Of a stretch of DNA of 64,000 nucleotides, positions 51,257 through 59,508 are shown in pieces. The position numbers and the translations under genes were made by a program. The notes beneath the pieces are model-generated. The model was not told the origin of the DNA. It ran no database searches and saw only the letters and a program-made list of their open reading frames with translations. This DNA is from Micromonospora_G sp040676775. GTDB lineage: Bacteria; Actinomycetota; Actinomycetes; Mycobacteriales; Micromonosporaceae. Location: positions 1 to 64,000 of the forward strand of contig NZ_JBFAPP010000022.1 of assembly GCF_040676775.1 (NCBI RefSeq), written 5' to 3'. Numbering within the stretch: the first letter of the stretch is position 1; each line of letters starts with the position of its first letter.

Positions 51257-51306
51257 CGGGCGACGAAAAAGCGAGCGAAGTGCCGGCGGCACCGCGCTCG
51301 CTATCG

Positions 51307-51346
51307 CATAATAAAAATAGCCCGCGCCACTTGCGTGACACGGGCT
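51307..51346 (-). terminator. Terminator after tRNA-Glu
   Basis: On the minus strand AGCCCGTGTCAC-GCAA-GTGGCGCGGGCT forms a 12-bp stem with two G-U pairs and a tetraloop, followed by ATTTTTATTATG. This is the best intrinsic terminator in the window. Confidence 0.92.
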
Positions 51347-51355
51347 CCGAACCTG

Positions 51356-51428
51356 TAGCCCCGACGGGATTCGAACCCGCGCTACCGCCTTGAGAGGGCG
51401 GCGTCCTAGGCCGCTAGACGACGGGGCC
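51356..51428 (-). tRNA. tRNA-Glu (CUC)
   Basis: The 73-base minus-strand sequence folds as a cloverleaf. The anticodon stem CCGCC/GGCGG holds the loop CTCTCAA, so the anticodon is CTC (Glu). The T arm is GCGGGTTCGAATCCCGT. The acceptor GGCCCCG pairs with CGGGGCT with a G-U at the end, and CCA is not encoded. It is followed by a strong terminator. Confidence 0.93.
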
Positions 51429-51494
51429 AGGACTTTCTGTCTTACCTGTCTTACTTTGTCCTCCGAAGAGGACCGCTGAACTCTATCAGAGATC

Positions 51495-51526
51495 AGCTAC
51501 CGGCGCCATCTCTGGCGTCGGTAGCT
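51495..51526 (-). terminator. Hairpin directly after tRNA-Gln
   Basis: AGCTACCGGCGCCA and TGGCGTCGGTAGCT pair over 14 bp (one G-U) around TCTC. The stem touches the last two bases of tRNA-Gln. There is no T-run, so it may be a terminator or a 3'-processing signal within a Gln-Glu tRNA transcript. Confidence 0.55.
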
Positions 51527-51596
51527 GGGGTACCAGGACTCGAACCTAGACTAACTGAACCAGAATCAGTTGGGCTGCCAATTACCCCATACCCCA
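51525..51596 (-). tRNA. tRNA-Gln (CUG)
   Basis: The 72-base minus-strand sequence has a perfect acceptor stem TGGGGTA/TACCCCA with discriminator G. The anticodon stem ACTGA/TCAGT holds TTCTGGT, giving anticodon CTG (Gln). The T arm is CTAGGTTCGAGTCCTGG. CCA is not encoded. Same strand as tRNA-Glu, 97 bases upstream. Confidence 0.93.
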
Positions 51597-51727
51597 TCGG
51601 TGCCTTCCGGCACCGAGAAAAGACTTTACCGGACCGACTGGGAGAGGCCAAATCGGGTTATGGATCCGGCCTCCACCAGCGGATGAGCGGCCGTTGGCCG
51701 GGCCGCTCGCCGTACTGGGCGGGTGGC

Positions 51728-52531
51728 TCAGTCCAGCGCCACCACGGGATTCGACAGCTCGCCGATCCCGTCGATCCGCACCGTGACGGTATCCCCGTCG
51801 GTGAGCTGACTAACCCCCGCCGGGGTGCCGGTCAGGATCACGTCGCCGGGCAGCAGCGTCATCACGTGTGAGATGTAGGACACCAGCGTCGGTACGTCGA
51901 AGACCATGTCCTTGGTACGGCCGAGCTGACGTACCTCCATCTGGTCGGGGTTGCGCCCTACCTCGCAGCGAACCTCCACGTCACTGACGTCGAGGTCGGT
52001 GACGATCCACGGCCCGATCGGGCAGAACGAGTCGAAGCTCTTCGCTCGCGTCCACTGGCCGTCGGCGCGTTGCAGGTCGCGCGCGGTGACGTCGTTCGCG
52101 GCGGTGTAACCGAAGATCGCCTTCGCGGCGGTCGCCCGGTCGACCCGGCGGGCACCGGTCACACCGATGACCACAGCCAGCTCGGCCTCGTGCTCGACCC
52201 GCTTGGACTGGGTCGGCAACCGGATCGCGTCCCGCGGCCCGATCACCGAGGTGGAGGGCTTGAGGAAGAGCAGCGGCTCGCTCGGCACCTCGGCGCCGTG
52301 CTCGGCCGCGTGCTCGACGTAGTTGCGCCCGACCGCTACCACCTTGCTGGGCAGGATCGGCGAGACGAGCCGTACGTCAGCCAGCGCCCAGCGGGCGTTG
52401 GTGAGCTTGATCTCCCCGAACGGGTGACCCTCGATCTCGGCCACCGTGAGGGCGCCGGGGCCGGCGTCCGGCTCACCCTCCACGACGCCGAACGACATTC
52501 CCTTGGCATGAGCAAAACGAACGATACGCAC
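51728..52531 (-). CDS. Fumarylacetoacetate hydrolase-family protein
   Basis: This 267-residue enzyme has the FAH fold: KVVAVGRNYVEHAAEHG, LFLKPSTSVIGP, the metal-binding EHEAELAVVIG (EaE motif), YTAANDVTARDLQ, KSFDSFCPIGPWIV and LTGTPAGVSQLTDGD. Family members hydrolyse or isomerise beta-diketo acids such as acylpyruvates and 2-hydroxyhepta-dienedioate. GTG start. In mycobacteria this gene precedes gltX; here gltX is not found between it and the tRNAs. Confidence 0.93.
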   Translation of the reverse strand: MRIVRFAHAKGMSFGVVEGEPDAGPGALTVAEIEGHPFGEIKLTNARWALADVRLVSPILPSKVVAVGRNYVEHAAEHGAEVPSEPLLFLKPSTSVIGPRDAIRLPTQSKRVEHEAELAVVIGVTGARRVDRATAAKAIFGYTAANDVTARDLQRADGQWTRAKSFDSFCPIGPWIVTDLDVSDVEVRCEVGRNPDQMEVRQLGRTKDMVFDVPTLVSYISHVMTLLPGDVILTGTPAGVSQLTDGDTVTVRIDGIGELSNPVVALD

Positions 52532-52696
52532 GCAGCCAATCTAGCCGTACCAGCGTCAATCCGGCCGGCGACCACCGACGGTGCCGGTACGGCGACGCCG
52601 CACCATACGCCAGCCCGCCGATTTCGCGACGCGATTCGCCCCTTCCAAACACCATTGACCGACAGGCGGCTTAGCGTCAGAAAAGGAGGTCTCGTT

Positions 52697-54649
52697 GTGA
52701 TTTCTGCATCGACCCGACGGCGCCTGGCCAGTACGGTCCTCGCGGGCTGTCTGCTCTCCACCATCCTGCCCGACGGGGCCGCACGGGCAGCGCCTTCGGC
52801 GGTCACGGTCGTGATGGCGAGCGGCGGCCAGCACGCGCCCACCTATCAGATCCTGGTGCACAACGGCACCACCAGCACCATCGACACCACCGTCCGGCAG
52901 GAGTTGCCCCGCGGCACCTCCCCGACCGTGGTCAGCGACGGCGGCCAGACCAGCCAACCCGCCGGACAGACCGGCGGTACGGAAATCTCCTGGCGCCTGC
53001 AACTCCCGCCCGGCGGCATGCACACGCTGAACACCGCCCTCGCCCCGACGCCGGCCGGTGTCCCGATGAGCGCACCTGCCTGCGCATTCGCGGGGACCGG
53101 CGACATCCCCTTCGACTGCGCGAGCGCGACCTGGCAGGCCGGCACGGCGGAGAAGGCGGAGGACGCCGACCCGGCGATCTGGCAGCGCCCGGCGTACCTG
53201 TTCGGCGCGGTGGCGGTGCTCGTGCTGCTCCTGGTGGCGGGACTCTGGTGGTGGCGCCGCCGGATCCGCCAGCGGGCCGACCGTGGCCCTGACGGAGGAC
53301 CGGGCCGCGGTGGACCGGGCGGTGATGGACCGGGCGGTGGGGCTTCACGGGGCTTCGGTGGGCCACCGACCGGCGGCGGGACGTCATCCGGTGGCGGGCC
53401 ATCGGCCGGGGGCGGAGCAGCATCCGGGGGCGGAGCACCAGCCGGCGGCGGGACTCCGGCGGGTGTGGGCGCACCGACCGGAGGTGGCGCACAGTCCGGA
53501 GGTGGCGCCACGGCCGGAGGTGGCTCGGGGGGCGGAGCTGGCTCGGGGGCCGGAGGTGGCTCGGTGGACCGGAGTGGCGCGGCGGCACCTCGCGGTGTCG
53601 GTGAGCCGCCCTTCCTCGACCGGCCGGCGGCGTTGGACCGCCCACCGCCCGGGCTCGCCCGAGGGTTGGCCCGCGGTGTGGCCCGGATCCGCCCGGGTGA
53701 CGGCGCCGAGTCGTGGCCCTCACCGAGGCCGACGTGGGGCGGACACATCCCGCCCGAGGAACGACCGGCGACCGGTTGGGCCTCGGTCGACCTGCCCCCG
53801 GCCAGCGCCGACGCACCATCCCCGTCACAGCCGGGCAGGGCGCAGCCCGGCGCACCCCAGTCCGGACCGAGCCAACCCGGCGGCCCGAGCCAACCCGGCG
53901 GCCCGAGCCAAACCGGCGGACCGAGCCAGCCCAGCACGACCCAGTCCGGCACATCCCAGCCTGGTCCGAGCCGACAGCAAGATCAAGCGCGCCAGCTCTC
54001 GGCGACCATTCCGAGAATGCCCGACGGCATACCGAACACGTTCCTCTCCGGCGGGTCGCCGACGGCACCGCCCCGACCGGCCGTACCGGGTCGGAGCAAG
54101 GGTCGTACGGGGCCACCGCTGTGGGGGGTGATCGGAATCGCGGTGGTGATCGTCGGGCTGGTGGTGACGGCGGCGACCTGGGCGGCGACCTCCAAGGTCA
54201 GCGCGATCGACACGGGCAAACAACCGACCAGCGGCGCCTGGGTGGGCCGGACCAGCACGGGCACGATCGGCGCGACGATGCGCGACGCCACCTTCGAGTT
54301 CACCATCTACCGTGTGAACTGCGGGGACACGGTCCAGCAACCCGCCGGACCACGGCCGTCCGGACACCGGTGCCTGGCCACTATCAGCGCCCGCAACGTC
54401 AGCAAGGAACCCCAGCTCTGGTACGGCGAGTCGCAGCGGGCGTACGCGGCGACGGGCAACTGGGTGACCACGGATCTCGGCGCCACCAGGGCGGTCAACG
54501 GCGGGCGGGACATCTTCGCTGAGCCGGTGCCACCGAGCGAACGGATGCTCTTCCCGATCGTGTTCACCATGGACGGGCCGAACCCGCCCACCCGGGTCGA
54601 GCTACGCGGCGCGGTCTTCTCAGCCGGCGTAAGCGTCGCCGTAACCTGA
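52697..54649 (+). CDS. Two-helix membrane protein with glycine-rich linker and DUF4352-like C-terminal domain
   Basis: This 650-residue protein has a signal peptide (1-32), an N-terminal beta domain with Cys pair (35-155, VTVVMASGGQHAPTYQIL), a membrane helix (172-190) ending WWWRRRIRQR, a linker of about 310 residues rich in Gly, then Pro/Ser/Gln (GGGxAxGGG and QPGGPS repeats), a second helix (about 478-500), and a C-terminal domain (530-650) like DUF4352 with VNCGDTV...HRCLATISARNVSK and SERMLFPIVF. The topology puts both folded domains outside and the linker inside. AAGGAGGT lies 6 bases before the GTG. No function is recognised. Confidence 0.85.
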   Translation: MISASTRRRLASTVLAGCLLSTILPDGAARAAPSAVTVVMASGGQHAPTYQILVHNGTTSTIDTTVRQELPRGTSPTVVSDGGQTSQPAGQTGGTEISWRLQLPPGGMHTLNTALAPTPAGVPMSAPACAFAGTGDIPFDCASATWQAGTAEKAEDADPAIWQRPAYLFGAVAVLVLLLVAGLWWWRRRIRQRADRGPDGGPGRGGPGGDGPGGGASRGFGGPPTGGGTSSGGGPSAGGGAASGGGAPAGGGTPAGVGAPTGGGAQSGGGATAGGGSGGGAGSGAGGGSVDRSGAAAPRGVGEPPFLDRPAALDRPPPGLARGLARGVARIRPGDGAESWPSPRPTWGGHIPPEERPATGWASVDLPPASADAPSPSQPGRAQPGAPQSGPSQPGGPSQPGGPSQTGGPSQPSTTQSGTSQPGPSRQQDQARQLSATIPRMPDGIPNTFLSGGSPTAPPRPAVPGRSKGRTGPPLWGVIGIAVVIVGLVVTAATWAATSKVSAIDTGKQPTSGAWVGRTSTGTIGATMRDATFEFTIYRVNCGDTVQQPAGPRPSGHRCLATISARNVSKEPQLWYGESQRAYAATGNWVTTDLGATRAVNGGRDIFAEPVPPSERMLFPIVFTMDGPNPPTRVELRGAVFSAGVSVAVT

Positions 54650-54821
54650 CCAGCACTCGCCGCGCCACCCGCCACTCATGATCATTGCGCGCTGAGCTGT
54701 TCTCGGAGGCCCCTCGGCAACAGCTCAGCGCGCGTGGATCAAGCCCACCCGCGCGACCGAGTCGGGGGCGCTCGGGCCGAGTCGGGGCGCTCGAACCGGG
54801 CGGCGGACCTAGGCTGGCCGG

Positions 54822-55256
54822 GTGACGCAGCTCTGGGAACCGACGGACCCCGGCGTACTGCGGCTGCCGTCCGGGCGACTGGTCCGGGGGCGTGGCCTGC
54901 GGAATCCGCTCCCGGCCGGGCCGGAGCCGACGTCCGGCGTCTACCTCCTCGGCCGCCCGCCACCGCCGACGACCTGGCCGGCGCAGTGGCTGCGCTGGCC
55001 GGACTTCCGTCTGCCCAGCGACCGTGAGCAGGCCAGCAGCGTGTTCGCCGACATCTGGGAGCGGGCCGCCAGCGAGCGGATCGAGGTCGCCTGCGGCGGC
55101 GGGCGGGGGCGTACCGGGACCGCGCTCGCCTGTATCGCGGTGATCGACGGGGTGCCCGCCGGTCGGGCGGTGGCCTACGTCCGGGAGCACTACGACCGCC
55201 ACGCCGTCGAGACACCGTGGCAGCGGCGGTACGTCGAACGGTTCACCGCCGGCTAG
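54822..55256 (+). CDS. Protein-tyrosine-phosphatase-like protein
   Basis: This 144-residue protein carries the Cx5R phosphatase loop CGGGRGRTG with Cys91 and Arg97, where the usual His before Cys is Ala. Asp61 in LRWPDFRLPSDRE looks like the WPD-loop general acid. The helical end GRAVAYVREHYDRHAVETPW is typical of small actinobacterial dual-specificity-like phosphatases. GTG start, ribosome site not obvious. Substrate unknown. Confidence 0.85.
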   Translation: MTQLWEPTDPGVLRLPSGRLVRGRGLRNPLPAGPEPTSGVYLLGRPPPPTTWPAQWLRWPDFRLPSDREQASSVFADIWERAASERIEVACGGGRGRTGTALACIAVIDGVPAGRAVAYVREHYDRHAVETPWQRRYVERFTAG

Positions 55257-55352
55257 CCCCGCCGCTCGCTGGGCCGGGCGGCGGGTTCGGCCGAAGGAGT
55301 GATCGTGCCCAGAACCTCGCACCGCTACGCGCTGGAACTCACGGCCACTACC

Positions 55353-55570
55353 TGCGCTGCCACCGCTAGCCGGGCCGAGCAGGCACTGCCACCACCGGCT
55401 GGGCCGGGCGGTCAGCCAAGCCGCCACTGGCCGGGCCGAGCAGGCACTGCCACCGCTGGCCGCGCCGGGCAGGCACTGCCACCGCTGGCCGCGCCGGGCA
55501 GGCACTGCCACCGCTGGCCGCGCCGGGCAGGCACTGCCACCGCTGGCCGGGCCGGGCGGTCAGGCACTGC
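55353..55570. repeat. 29-bp minisatellite before the glycosylase-like gene
   Basis: Four adjacent units of CAGGCACTGCCACCGCTGGC plus CGCGCCGGG begin at 55441, 55470, 55499 and 55528; the last has one change. Worn partial copies flank them (55353, 55380, 55430, 55561). A good ribosome site (GAAGGAG) and GTG at 55299/55305 open a frame that runs through the array into the next gene. Because 29 is not a multiple of 3, that frame depends on copy number. The 55257-55352 part is otherwise noncoding. Confidence 0.9.
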
Positions 55571-55583
55571 GTACGCTGGGCCG

Positions 55584-56453
55584 GTGACCATTGCTGCCGC
55601 CCGTACCGTCGTGCTCGACGCGACGACCTGGCGGGAACGGCGGGCGGCCCACGAACGCCGGGTGGACGGCTGGCTGGCGCCGCACCTGCAGCGGCGGCGG
55701 GCCGGTGAGCGGCACCCGGTCGAGGACTTCCTGTTCACCTACTACTCGCACCGGCCGGCGCAACTGCGACGTTGGCATCCGGGCGCCGGGGTGCTGCTGG
55801 CCGACGCGGACCCGGACGATTTCGGCCGCGACTACCGGTCGACGTCCGCCGGACTCACCCTCGACACCGATGCGGTACGCGCGCGGCGCGGCGATTCGAT
55901 CGACTGGATCCGTACGCTGCTGAGCCGCACCGCCGACCGTCCCGCCCAGTTCGGCTGCTTCGGCATGCATGAGTGGGCGATGGTCTACCGGCAGAACCAG
56001 CAGGAGGTCAGGCACAACTCCTGGCCGCTGCGGCTGTCACCGGAGCAGACCGCGCAGACCGTCGAGCGGACCGGCGTACGGTGCAGCCACTTCGACGCGT
56101 ACCGGTTCTTCACCGCTCCGGCTCGGCCGTTGAACCTGCTCAGCCCGACCCGGGAAACTCAGCACGAGCTGGAGCAGCCCGGCTGTCTGCACGGCAACAT
56201 GGATCTTTACAAGTGGGCCTACAAGCTGTCGCCGCTGGTGCCGAGCGAGTTGGTGGCCGACGCGTTCGAGCTGGCCCGGGAGATCCGGACGCTGGACATG
56301 CGGGCCAGCCCGTACGATCTCGCCGCTCTCGGTCATCCGCCGGTGCGGGTGGAGACCGCGGAGGGACGGGCCGAGTACGCCGCCGCCCAGCGCGGCTTCG
56401 CCGAACGCGCCGCCCCACTACGCGCCCGCCTACTCGCCGCCATCCCCACCTGA
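55584..56453 (+). CDS. Conserved protein annotated in relatives as 3-methyladenine DNA glycosylase
   Basis: This 289-residue protein begins VTIAAARTVVLDATTWRERR and has conserved segments HPVEDFLFTYYSHRPAQLRRWHPG, GMHEWAMVYR, LRLSPEQT, CSHFDAYRFFT and NMDLYKWAYKLSPLVPSEL. I know this family as actinobacterial proteins often labelled 3-methyladenine DNA glycosylase, but I see no helix-hairpin-helix motif or other glycosylase signature, so the label is doubtful. GTG 55584 matches the family N-terminus. A frame through the minisatellite could add 93-95 residues at the N-terminus. Confidence 0.82.
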   Translation: MTIAAARTVVLDATTWRERRAAHERRVDGWLAPHLQRRRAGERHPVEDFLFTYYSHRPAQLRRWHPGAGVLLADADPDDFGRDYRSTSAGLTLDTDAVRARRGDSIDWIRTLLSRTADRPAQFGCFGMHEWAMVYRQNQQEVRHNSWPLRLSPEQTAQTVERTGVRCSHFDAYRFFTAPARPLNLLSPTRETQHELEQPGCLHGNMDLYKWAYKLSPLVPSELVADAFELAREIRTLDMRASPYDLAALGHPPVRVETAEGRAEYAAAQRGFAERAAPLRARLLAAIPT

Positions 56454-56548
56454 CGTCCGTCCCACCTGAGATCGCACACCTCCCCCTGACGTCAATGCCC
56501 ACCTGAGATCCGGCACCCCCACCTGACATCCATCTCCACCTAACATTC
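56446..56548 (+). repeat. Six iterated CCCACCTGAnnTC repeats upstream of the beta-propeller genes
   Basis: Related 12-13-mers lie at 56446 (CCACCTGACGTC), 56461 (CCCACCTGAGATC), 56482 (CCCCCTGACGTC), 56498 (CCCACCTGAGATC), 56518 (CCCACCTGACATC) and 56536 (CCACCTAACATT). Spacings are 15-21 bases. They fill the gap between the glycosylase-like gene and the first beta-propeller gene, ending 29 bases before its start. They may be decayed tandem copies or a multi-site operator. Confidence 0.6.
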
Positions 56549-56576
56549 GGTGTGACACCGAAAACGGGGGACGGCG

Positions 56577-58040
56577 ATGGTCGGCACGGAACGGACCGGC
56601 GAACGTGCCGGGGATCCACCGGAACTGGTGATCGACCTCGGTACCGTGCGGGACGATCCGGTCGAGGTTTCGCCCCGTCGACCGTTCACCTGGTGGCGGC
56701 TGCGCCCGGTGGCGTTCGGGCTCGCGGCGGTGCTGCTGCTCACGATCGGTGGGTCCGGGCTGCCACCGGAACCGATCCTGAGCCAGATCGCCAGCCTGCC
56801 GCGCCCGTCCACCCCCCAGTCGGCCGCCTACCCCGACCGGGGCGTGCTGCTCACCGACGACCTGCTCTTCGTCGCCACCGCGCAGCAGCGCAATGTGGTC
56901 TGGCGGGTTTCGGCGTACGAGTTGGACCGGGGGCGTCGGATGTGGACGTACGACCTGCCGGTGTGGCCGGACACCAAACTGGAGCTTCAGCACCGGGCCG
57001 GGCTGCTGCTGGTCAGCGGACCCCGACCGGACCGGAGCGGCATGCGTACGGTCGCGCTCGACGACCGTACCGGTCGGGAACGCTGGTCGCTGCCGAGCGA
57101 CGTGCAATCACTCGGCGGCGACGGCACGGCGCTCGCGATCGATCTGCTCTTCTCCACCGAGCCAGCACAGGCAAACGCACCCGGAGGAGCTACGTCCTAC
57201 GGGTCGCCGTGGGGAAAGTTCTACGACGGGCCACCGCTGGGGAGGGTCGTCACCGGCATCGAGCTGAGCACCGGTCAGGTGCGGTGGCGTTCCGAGGTGT
57301 TGAGCACCGCGGTTGTCGGCGTCACCGTCCTGTTCGACGACGGCACTCTGGCCAGGATGCCGGACCGGGACTACGACCTGGCGGTGTTGACCGCCGACGG
57401 TGCCGCCGAACTGCGGGATCCGCGTACGGGTGCGGTGCGGCATCGCTTTCCCGTCGTCGACCCCGGCACCTTGCAGCTCAGCGGGGACCTGCTGCTGGTC
57501 CGGCACAACGCCCTGGAGGTCACGGCGTACTCCACGGAAACGTACCGGCAGGTGTGGAGCCGGCCGGTGCGCGACGACGCATTCGTGGGCTTCTGTTCGG
57601 GTGAACTGATCTGCGAGTCGAGTCCGCAGGGCGCGTGGACGATCGACCGGGCCAGCGGCAAACGGCTCTGGCCGATTCCCCGGGAACACGCCATCACGGA
57701 CGCGGGCGGGCACCTGATCGAGTTCGTGCCCCAGGGCTCGATGCGACCGCTGCGTACCGTCGATCCGCTGACCGGCGCGCCCCGCCTCCACCTGATGAAC
57801 TGGAAACAGGCCAACGTCATGACCAGCGGGAGGGTCCTCTTCGCCAACCCGGAGACGCACAGCGGGCCGACGTGGCTGGGAGTGCTCAGGACGGGGTGGG
57901 TGGCACCGGTCGAGCTCGGTACGGTGCCGGTCGGCGTCTCCGACTGCCAGCTCAACGCGACGGTGATCGCCTGCACCACCACCGACGACACGCTCCGGAT
58001 CTGGCGCTACCGGACCCCTGTCCAGGCGGAAGACGAATGA
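56577..58040 (+). CDS. Membrane-anchored PQQ-type beta-propeller protein (copy 1)
   Basis: This 487-residue protein has a cytoplasmic N-terminus (1-42), one membrane helix (about 45-62: VAFGLAAVLLLTIGGSGL) and an outer domain of propeller blades with the pattern of repeated W-strands: RRMWTYDLPV, RERWSLPSD, GQVRWRSEV, YRQVWSRPV and GKRLWPIP. Such PQQ-like repeats form a beta-propeller, usually without bound PQQ, for protein interaction. A Cys pair near the end (SDCQLNATVIACTT) is shared with the next gene. ATG after GGGGGACGG. Overlaps copy 2 by 4 bases. Confidence 0.85.
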   Translation: MVGTERTGERAGDPPELVIDLGTVRDDPVEVSPRRPFTWWRLRPVAFGLAAVLLLTIGGSGLPPEPILSQIASLPRPSTPQSAAYPDRGVLLTDDLLFVATAQQRNVVWRVSAYELDRGRRMWTYDLPVWPDTKLELQHRAGLLLVSGPRPDRSGMRTVALDDRTGRERWSLPSDVQSLGGDGTALAIDLLFSTEPAQANAPGGATSYGSPWGKFYDGPPLGRVVTGIELSTGQVRWRSEVLSTAVVGVTVLFDDGTLARMPDRDYDLAVLTADGAAELRDPRTGAVRHRFPVVDPGTLQLSGDLLLVRHNALEVTAYSTETYRQVWSRPVRDDAFVGFCSGELICESSPQGAWTIDRASGKRLWPIPREHAITDAGGHLIEFVPQGSMRPLRTVDPLTGAPRLHLMNWKQANVMTSGRVLFANPETHSGPTWLGVLRTGWVAPVELGTVPVGVSDCQLNATVIACTTTDDTLRIWRYRTPVQAEDE

Positions 58041-59434
58041 GTTCGAGCAACGGAGCGCAAATGGACGGCGGCACCCCCATGGTGATCGATCTCGACCTGT
58101 CCCCCGACGAGTCACCGACCGTTGCCGTACCTGGGTCGCCGGTGTCGGCGCGCCGGCTGCGCTTCGGGGCGCTGGCCGTCGGCGCGGTGCTGTTGCTGGC
58201 GCTCGGTGGCTCCGCGGCACCCGGACCACCGTCGCTGACCGAGATCGCCACCCTGACCGTGGCGCCGGACCGGGGCTTCGTGCTCACCCCCGACCGGCTG
58301 TTCGTCGGGACGAACCAGACCGGAGAGTCCGTCGCCGCGTACGAGCCGCGTCAGGGGCGGTTGCTCTGGACCGCCGAGTACGACCGGGACGACGGCGCCG
58401 CCGGTGTGCTCGGCCGGCAGGTCGCGGACGTGCTGCTGATCTGGACGGTGCGGGACGAGGCCGCGGGCACCACCGCCGTGGACGCCCGTACCGGTGAGGT
58501 CCGCTGGTCGGTGCCGGGTGAGATGCAGACGATGATCGACGACCGTACGGGGCTGACCATGGAGGAGGTGTTCCCCGCCGACGCGAAACCGGTGGAGCCG
58601 TCCGCCGCGTTGTCCGCCTCGTACTACTACTCCGCGTCCGGCGACGCCTACCTGGTCGAGCCGTTGGGGACGGTGGTGCGTGCGTACGACCTGGGTAGCG
58701 GGGAGGCGCTCTGGAGTTCGGTGCCGGTGGCGAACGCGACCGCCACCCGCTGGTCGAACACCCCACTGGCCGAGAGCGCCGCGGTGGTGGTCACCACCGT
58801 GAACGGGCAGGTGGAGCAGTGGGACGCCCGGACCGGTAAGGCCAGGCAGAGCCTTCCGGCCGTCACGGTGGAGCCGCCGGCCGTGGTGGTGGCCGGTGAC
58901 CTGCTGCTGGTGCAACGGGCGGACGGGGTGCTGACCGCGTACGCGGTCGACACGTTCACCGAACGCTGGCACCGGGTGCTCGGAAGCCCGGAGGTGTCCG
59001 TGAACAGTTGCGCCGACCAGCCCTGCGTGGGGAACGGCTCGGGCTGGACGCTGCTCGACCCGGGCACCGGCAAACAGACCGGTCCGAAGACAGATCCCAC
59101 CACGGTTCGGGTCTCGGTCGGGAGCCACGTGGTCGAGTTGCGTATGGAGGACGGAGACTTGGCTCGTACGGTCGACCCGGCCACTGACCGGACGCTGACC
59201 GACCTGACCGGCTGGGAGGGGATGACCACCCCGCCTCCGGGCGAACCGGCGCTGCTCACACAGACGAGCAGGACGGGCGCGGGAACCTGGTTCGGTCTGC
59301 TCGAACCGGGCGCGACCGAGGTGCACCTGCTCGGGATGGTGCCGTACCAGGCGGAGCACTGCCAGATCGAAGCGGACATCATCGTCTGCCAGGACCAGTC
59401 CGACGCACTGCGCATCTGGCGTTACCACCGCTGA
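58037..59434 (+). CDS. Membrane-anchored PQQ-type beta-propeller protein (copy 2)
   Basis: This 465-residue paralogue of its neighbour has a membrane helix (about 47-63: LAVGAVLLLALGGSAA), blades marked by GRLLWTAEY, GEVRWSVPG, GEALWSSVP, ERWHRVLG and a matching C-terminus with HCQIEADIIVCQDQSDALRIWRY. Both proteins end in the same C-x7-9-C...LRIWRY sequence. ATG overlaps the previous stop (ATGA), so they are made together and may form a heteromer. Function unknown; no enzyme gene is next to them. Confidence 0.85.
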   Translation: MSSSNGAQMDGGTPMVIDLDLSPDESPTVAVPGSPVSARRLRFGALAVGAVLLLALGGSAAPGPPSLTEIATLTVAPDRGFVLTPDRLFVGTNQTGESVAAYEPRQGRLLWTAEYDRDDGAAGVLGRQVADVLLIWTVRDEAAGTTAVDARTGEVRWSVPGEMQTMIDDRTGLTMEEVFPADAKPVEPSAALSASYYYSASGDAYLVEPLGTVVRAYDLGSGEALWSSVPVANATATRWSNTPLAESAAVVVTTVNGQVEQWDARTGKARQSLPAVTVEPPAVVVAGDLLLVQRADGVLTAYAVDTFTERWHRVLGSPEVSVNSCADQPCVGNGSGWTLLDPGTGKQTGPKTDPTTVRVSVGSHVVELRMEDGDLARTVDPATDRTLTDLTGWEGMTTPPPGEPALLTQTSRTGAGTWFGLLEPGATEVHLLGMVPYQAEHCQIEADIIVCQDQSDALRIWRYHR

Positions 59435-59508
59435 TCCGCCCCACGCTGCGCTGCGCCGCCCCGCCCGGGGATCGGCTCGGGATCGGAACGATGTACGAAC
59501 TTGACGCG

